Of a stretch of DNA of 64,000 nucleotides, positions 60,624 through 64,000 are shown piece by piece. Source of the stretch: CP2-2F sp034436355. Lineage in GTDB: Bacteria; Chloroflexota; Anaerolineae; Aggregatilineales; UBA2796. Position 1 is the stretch's first letter. Each line of letters opens with the position of its first letter. The stretch is taken from contig DAOTVQ010000038.1 of the NCBI GenBank assembly GCA_034436355.1, positions 124,001 to 188,000 on the forward strand. The letters run 5' to 3'. A program made the translations under genes and the position numbers. A model generated the notes under the pieces. That model saw only the letters and a list, made by a program, of their open reading frames with translations, was not told the DNA's origin and made no database searches.

Positions 60624-61775
60624 CTAACCACCCACTGTCTCGCTGATCAGGCGATCCATCACCAAGCGGAATGCCTCTTCGCTGGTGCAGCCATCATCCA
60701 ACGCCTGATAGTAGGTTGCTAGTTGACGGTCGGCACTGGTGCCGTTCTGCAAAATGTGCCGCACATACTCCACTTCGCGGCGTGTGCCGAGTCCATCTAG
60801 CACGTCATCCACAAAGCCGAGCGTCTCTTCCCACAGTTGGGCAATCGGCACCGGCTTGCCAAGCCCAAAGTCAATCAGTTCGCCCTCAATGCCATAGCGC
60901 TGTGCGCGCCACTTGTTCTCGCGCAGCAGTTCGGTGCGGTAGAGCCGCCACGACTGATTCTGAGCGCGCAGTCTGAGCAGCTTGACCACCAATGCCTGAA
61001 TCGCCGCCGTAATGCAGACCGCTTCATCTATCGTGCTGCATACGTCTGGCACGCGCACTTCAAGCGTCCCCACCCGCGGATTAGGACGCACATCCCACCA
61101 GATGCGAGATGGGTCTTTGCCGCCACCTTTGCTCAGCGAGCCAGCACTGGCAAAGACATCTACCATGCGGTCGTATTCTTCATAGCTGCTAAAGACGGGT
61201 GGAATGCCTGTGCGCGGCAAGTTCTCAAAGACCACACAACGATAGCTCTTTAAGCCGGTGTTGCGCCCGTGCCAAAAAGGCGAACTGGTGGAAAGCGCCA
61301 AAATTTGCGGCAGAAAATAGCGGAGTTGATTCATCACGTCAATGAGCAGGGCGCGTGCCTCGTCCGTCTCGCCAAAGCCGAGATGAATGTGCATCCCAAA
61401 GATGACCAAACGGCGCGCCACATACTGCATATCGGTCGCCAATTCGCTGTAGCGTTCGCCCTCGCTGATCTCTTGCTCATGCACTTCGGAGAATGGGTGC
61501 GTGGCGGCTGCCACAATGCGCTTGCCGAATGCCTCTGCCGCCGCGTTCACACCGCGCCGCAGCAGGATGAGCTGTTCGCGCACTTCGCCCACGTTATGGC
61601 AAATGCCGGTGGCAATCTCGATTTGGGACTGCATAAATTCCGCCTTCACCTGATCGCCGAGCGTTTGGCGGCTGCGCGCCAGCACATCGCGCACGGCAGG
61701 CGAAAGCGCCCGCGTTTGCGCGTCTACGATCATATATTCTTCTTCGACGCCAAGCGTAAGCGGTGGACGAAACAT
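60624..61775 (-). CDS. Carboxylate-amine ligase, YbdK/GCS2 family
   Basis: A 383-residue ATP-grasp-like glutamate-cysteine ligase 2 family protein. It begins PPLTLGVEEEYMIVDAQTRA, the diagnostic GVEEE start; EFMQSQIEIATGICHNVGEV and GMHIHLGFG supply the ATP/metal residues, and IWWDVRPNPRVGTLEVRVPD the C-terminal core. Family members have weak glutamate-cysteine ligase activity; the physiological product here is unknown, but a thiol such as gamma-glutamylcysteine is possible. It is the first gene of a two-gene minus-strand unit with rpiB. Confidence 0.85.
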   Translation of the reverse strand: MFRPPLTLGVEEEYMIVDAQTRALSPAVRDVLARSRQTLGDQVKAEFMQSQIEIATGICHNVGEVREQLILLRRGVNAAAEAFGKRIVAAATHPFSEVHEQEISEGERYSELATDMQYVARRLVIFGMHIHLGFGETDEARALLIDVMNQLRYFLPQILALSTSSPFWHGRNTGLKSYRCVVFENLPRTGIPPVFSSYEEYDRMVDVFASAGSLSKGGGKDPSRIWWDVRPNPRVGTLEVRVPDVCSTIDEAVCITAAIQALVVKLLRLRAQNQSWRLYRTELLRENKWRAQRYGIEGELIDFGLGKPVPIAQLWEETLGFVDDVLDGLGTRREVEYVRHILQNGTSADRQLATYYQALDDGCTSEEAFRLVMDRLISETVGG

Positions 61776-61967
61776 AGCACGGCTGCTCCCGAAAACTGCG
61801 TAAAAGCGCTAGTCAGATTGTAGCGCGTTTGCGGAAAATTCCCTAGCACAGCACATCCCGCAAACACTGCCACCATTACGCGGGTTAGTCAGTTTTCACA
61901 AACACCGCGTTTTTGTGTGGCGTATAAAAAGTTTGGAATGGCATACCACGCTAACTAATTATAAACT

Positions 61968-61997
61968 TTGTAAGGTGTAAGACAGTACAAATATAGT
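61968..61997 (+). promoter_or_regulatory. Putative promoter of the WXG100 gene
   Basis: TTGTAA (61968-61973), 18 bp spacer and TATAGT (61992-61997), 16 bp before the ATG. The region upstream (61776-61967) is AT-rich and contains no gene. Confidence 0.45.
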
Positions 61998-62013
61998 GGT
62001 TGGAGGTTAGGAA

Positions 62014-62193
62014 ATGGCGAATCTGATTCGGCTGGTGCCAGATGAACTCAAGGCGGCAATGCAGCTCTTCACCCAGCGTGCGGAACAACTGAATGGGCTG
62101 CATCGGCAAATGGAATCACACCTTGATCGCCTACGCAGCGGCGGTTGGACGGGCAAGGGTGCAGAGAGCTTCTACGCAGAGATGCAAAATTGA
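62014..62193 (+). CDS. WXG100-type N-terminal part, ended by in-frame TGA (59 aa)
   Basis: A 59-codon frame from ATG 62014, with a strong GGAGG ribosome site at 62002-62006. The protein begins MANLIRLVPDELKAAMQLFT and has the WXG turn at Trp48 in LRSGGWTGKGAESFYAEM. WXG100 proteins form a two-helix hairpin of about 95 residues and are exported by type VII-like (ESX) systems in Gram-positive bacteria and relatives. Here only the first helix and the turn precede a TGA at 62191-62193. The frame stays open after it and encodes the missing second helix (ALLRLIKALHDSTQSTQNLI, VLQQAEEEAALLFFG), so this is one gene broken or recoded at a single codon. Confidence 0.75.
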   Translation: MANLIRLVPDELKAAMQLFTQRAEQLNGLHRQMESHLDRLRSGGWTGKGAESFYAEMQN

Positions 62194-63747
62194 GTATCGC
62201 CTGCCTTGCTGCGGCTGATCAAAGCGCTGCATGATAGCACGCAATCCACCCAAAACCTGATCAACGTGCTTCAGCAGGCGGAAGAAGAGGCGGCGCTGTT
62301 GTTCTTTGGCGAAGGCACGGTTGAAGAAGCAGGCAGTGGTATAGGTGTCGCCTACATTAAAAATGGCGGCGAAATGCCCGTTCGCTATAGAGTTGCCAGC
62401 ACAGGTGGTGGCAACCGCGAAGAACTGGACACGCTGACGGGCGATCAGGCACGCGCCCTGACGCGAGAGTTCAATGATCGTGTTGGTCGGTTTAGCGCTC
62501 ACATAGATGGTATAGCCATTATTGCGGCGCGCTTTGCCGCAGTTGGTTATAGCTTTGAAGAAATAGCGAAATCAATTTTCTCGCTTGAGAGTGCAGCTAA
62601 TTTCCTAACTTCGCTAGGGCTTTCTGGCGTAGTAGATCATATTGGACAGGCAATCCAAGCGTGGTTTGCTGCTGATTTAGTTGGAGATATTGCAGGCAAC
62701 ACATTTGAAGCACCCGATTTGGGCGACGGTGCTAATCTTGCCGTCTCTCTTGGACTTGCGAATGCTAAGGGTGTGCCTCAGATTGCGCTTGCGTGGCTTG
62801 CAGCTCATCTGACAGGAGAAGCAGTTGGAGCGTTAACAGGTAGACCGGATAATATTTCTGCTCGTGCATCCGCCCGTGGTCAAGAATTTGGTTATATGTT
62901 TGCTATCGCTGCTACTGGTGCGGATGCCATTCTAACACACGCTAATTTTGCTGAGATCAGCGGCGCTATTAACGGCGCATTAGCTGGCAATCCCAATGCT
63001 GCTATTAGTGGCGAGATTTACACCAATGAGCGCGGCGAAACCTATGCGCGTATCACCGCTGATGGGCAAGAAATCTATAACCGTCGTGTAACAGCCGAAG
63101 CAGCGCGTGCCATTGACGAGACCTTTGATCGCTTCGGACCGAATTACACCTCACAGGAGTCATTCGAGCAAGGGGCTCGACAACAAATGACGGAGCGTTG
63201 GTCAGCTGTTGTTTATGGTAATCAGGAATGGTCGCAAGGTGCCATTACCGACACACTCACACGGGCTATGAATGATCCAGCCATGCAAGGCATTGTAGAT
63301 CGCCTCAATCAGGGTGAAGCAATCACACCTGAGGAGGTAACAGCAGTTATGAATGGTCATGCCGTGGGCTTTAGCTCGCAAGCCTCCCTTGAACAGGCTG
63401 TGCTTAATTACATGGTACAGCATTATCCAAACGGCGTGAATATTCCTGAGACAATAGATCAGGTTATGGGAAGTTCTACGATGGGTGTCTTTCAGGATCG
63501 GATCAGTCAGGGCGATTCAGTGCCACCTGTTGAGTTGTTAGAATTGCTAGTGAACCATCCAGTAAGGACAGCTAATTTCGATAACAGCGCACCCACCCAA
63601 ACGCAGTTCACCGACACATCACAGGTTACACCCGGCGCACCCACCCAAACGCAGTCCACCGTCACACCAGAGGTTACACCCGGCGCGCCACCCACCCAAA
63701 CACAGCTACCGCAACCTACACTAGCACCCACCCCACCTGCACCCTAA
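62194..63747 (+). CDS. Downstream part of the interrupted WXG100 protein, with internal repeats
   Basis: In-frame continuation of the previous feature, 517 codons to the TAA at 63747. If translated separately it would have to start at a TTG (62206) without a ribosome site, so I read it as the second part of the same gene. It holds the second WXG100 helix, a variable region with hydrophobic segments (AANFLTSLGLSGVVDHIGQA, VPQIALAWLAAHLTGEAVGA), a pair of about 70-residue repeats (63148-63369 and 63370-63570) and a Thr/Pro tail of 48 bp repeats. The layout fits an exported polymorphic-type or ESX substrate with an unknown C-terminal function. No toxin catalytic motif is recognised. Confidence 0.65.
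   Translation, partial: VSPALLRLIKALHDSTQSTQNLINVLQQAEEEAALLFFGEGTVEEAGSGIGVAYIKNGGEMPVRYRVASTGGGNREELDTLTGDQARALTREFNDRVGRFSAHIDGIAIIAARFAAVGYSFEEIAKSIFSLESAANFLTSLGLSGVVDHIGQAIQAWFAADLVGDIAGNTFEAPDLGDGANLAVSLGLANAKGVPQIALAWLAAHLTGEAVGALTGRPDNISARASARGQEFGYMFAIAATGADAILTHANFAEISGAINGALAGNPNAAISGEIYTNERGETYARITADGQEIYNRRVTAEAARAIDETFDRFGPNYTSQESFEQGARQQMTERWSAVVYGNQEWSQGAITDTLTRAMNDPAMQGIVDRLNQGEAITPEEVTAVMNGHAVGFSSQASLEQAVLNYMVQHYPNGVNIPETIDQVMGSSTMGVFQDRISQGDSVPPVELLELLVNHPVRTANFDNSAPTQTQFTDTSQVTPGAPTQTQSTVTPEVTPGAPPTQTQLPQPTLAPTPPAP
63589..63722 (+). repeat. 48 bp tandem repeat encoding a Thr/Pro tail
   Basis: Units start at 63589, 63637 and 63685, exactly 48 bp apart; the third is partial. 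They encode APTQTQFTDTSQVTPG, APTQTQSTVTPEVTPG and APPTQTQLPQPT. Confidence 0.8.
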
Positions 63748-63765
63748 GGTGGCTGAGAGGACTCG

Positions 63766-64000
63766 ATGCTAGAAAAACTTGCCGCAAAACTTACAACTCA
63801 GGGCGCGCTAACAGGTGCCTTTATTAGCGGCGCACTGCTATTCATCAGAGCTGATCAGGTTTTGCCGCAAACACCCAACCCGCCCGATCTCTCGGCGCGG
63901 GTTGGGCTGGCACTGCTGGCAGCACTGGTCGGCAGCCTGATCGGTGCGGGTTGGGGCAGGCTGCTTGCCCAACAACTTCGGCAACTGCTGAGCCGATTAT
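63766..64000 (+). CDS. Membrane protein following the WXG100 gene, cut by window edge
   Basis: A partial gene from ATG 63766, open to the right edge (78 codons visible), 18 bp after the WXG100 stop and behind a gagagg ribosome site. It starts MLEKLAAKLTTQGALTGAFI and shows two hydrophobic stretches (LTGAFISGALLFI and VGLALLAALVGSLIGAGWG) separated by a Pro-rich loop (QVLPQTPNPPD). It is probably co-transcribed with the WXG100 gene. I do not recognise a family from this fragment. Confidence 0.55.
   Translation, partial: MLEKLAAKLTTQGALTGAFISGALLFIRADQVLPQTPNPPDLSARVGLALLAALVGSLIGAGWGRLLAQQLRQLLSRL

Noticed and set aside
62191..62260. TGA in the WXG100 gene as a selenocysteine codon
   Set aside because: No SECIS-like stem-loop is apparent directly after the codon, and WXG100 domains have no conserved cysteine at this place.
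63589..63722. Regularly spaced repeats as a CRISPR array
   Set aside because: The repeats are adjacent without spacers, in frame and part of a coding sequence.

Overview
The window reads as chromosomal DNA of a GC-rich bacterium, most likely a member of the Chloroflexota (Anaerolineae-like). Pointers are the fused transaldolase/glucose-6-phosphate isomerase, exported proteins with Thr/Pro-rich stalks, a DUF4395-thioredoxin pair, a membrane-anchored NACHT-HEAT ATPase and a WXG100-type protein. This placement is inferred from gene content, not from a marker tree. Genes are dense, many overlap by 1-11 bp, and no rRNA, tRNA, transposase, prophage or CRISPR array was seen.

Layout. 1-3.8 kb (minus): an operon of an AlaX-type tRNA editing protein, a BtuF-like binding protein, glutamine synthetase and a truncated PucR regulator. 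4.0-6.7 kb: the NACHT-HEAT protein. 6.7-9.2 kb (minus): DUF4395, thioredoxin and aspartate kinase, preceded by a leader that looks like a cysteine-responsive transcription attenuator with its own 25-codon leaderless ORF. 9.2-14.5 kb (plus): a stalked degenerate peptidase, rlmN, an alpha/beta hydrolase, lysA and a GNAT acetyltransferase. 14.5-18.0 kb (minus): a membrane acyltransferase, a zinc alcohol dehydrogenase and lipA. 18.2-22.1 kb (plus): a sugar ABC importer (binding protein, two permeases) with a small membrane partner but no ATPase. 22.1-29.2 kb (minus): a paired M16 peptidase, UDP-glucose dehydrogenase, an FAD amine-oxidase-like enzyme, a flippase-like membrane protein and a DUF1801 protein.

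29.3-30.1 kb is an AT-rich non-coding stretch with an imperfect tandem, foldback-bounded repeat. 30.1-38.8 kb: a small unknown protein, an exported beta-propeller, an HNH endonuclease, a nucleoside hydrolase, HrcA/CIRCE-controlled groESL, a multidomain glycosidase and an SdrD_B-like membrane protein. 38.9-44.5 kb: a GT4 glycosyltransferase and an overlapping GH42-GH31-lspA operon. 44.7-47.8 kb: a single-chain type ISP restriction-modification enzyme whose recognition region has a different base composition. 48.0-54.8 kb: an ACT protein, a response-regulator/histidine-kinase fusion, an ALDH16-type double aldehyde dehydrogenase, BirA, a membrane protein and a TPR protein. 55.1-60.6 kb: tal-pgi, rpiA and zwf, meeting convergent rpiB and a YbdK-like ligase; this is most of an oxidative and non-oxidative pentose phosphate module. 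62.0-64.0 kb: a WXG100-headed protein interrupted by one in-frame TGA, then a truncated membrane protein.

The most interesting items are the attenuator before DUF4395-thioredoxin, the in-frame stop in the WXG100 protein, an intrinsic terminator inside the tal-pgi leader, and the structured repeat at 29.7-30.0 kb.
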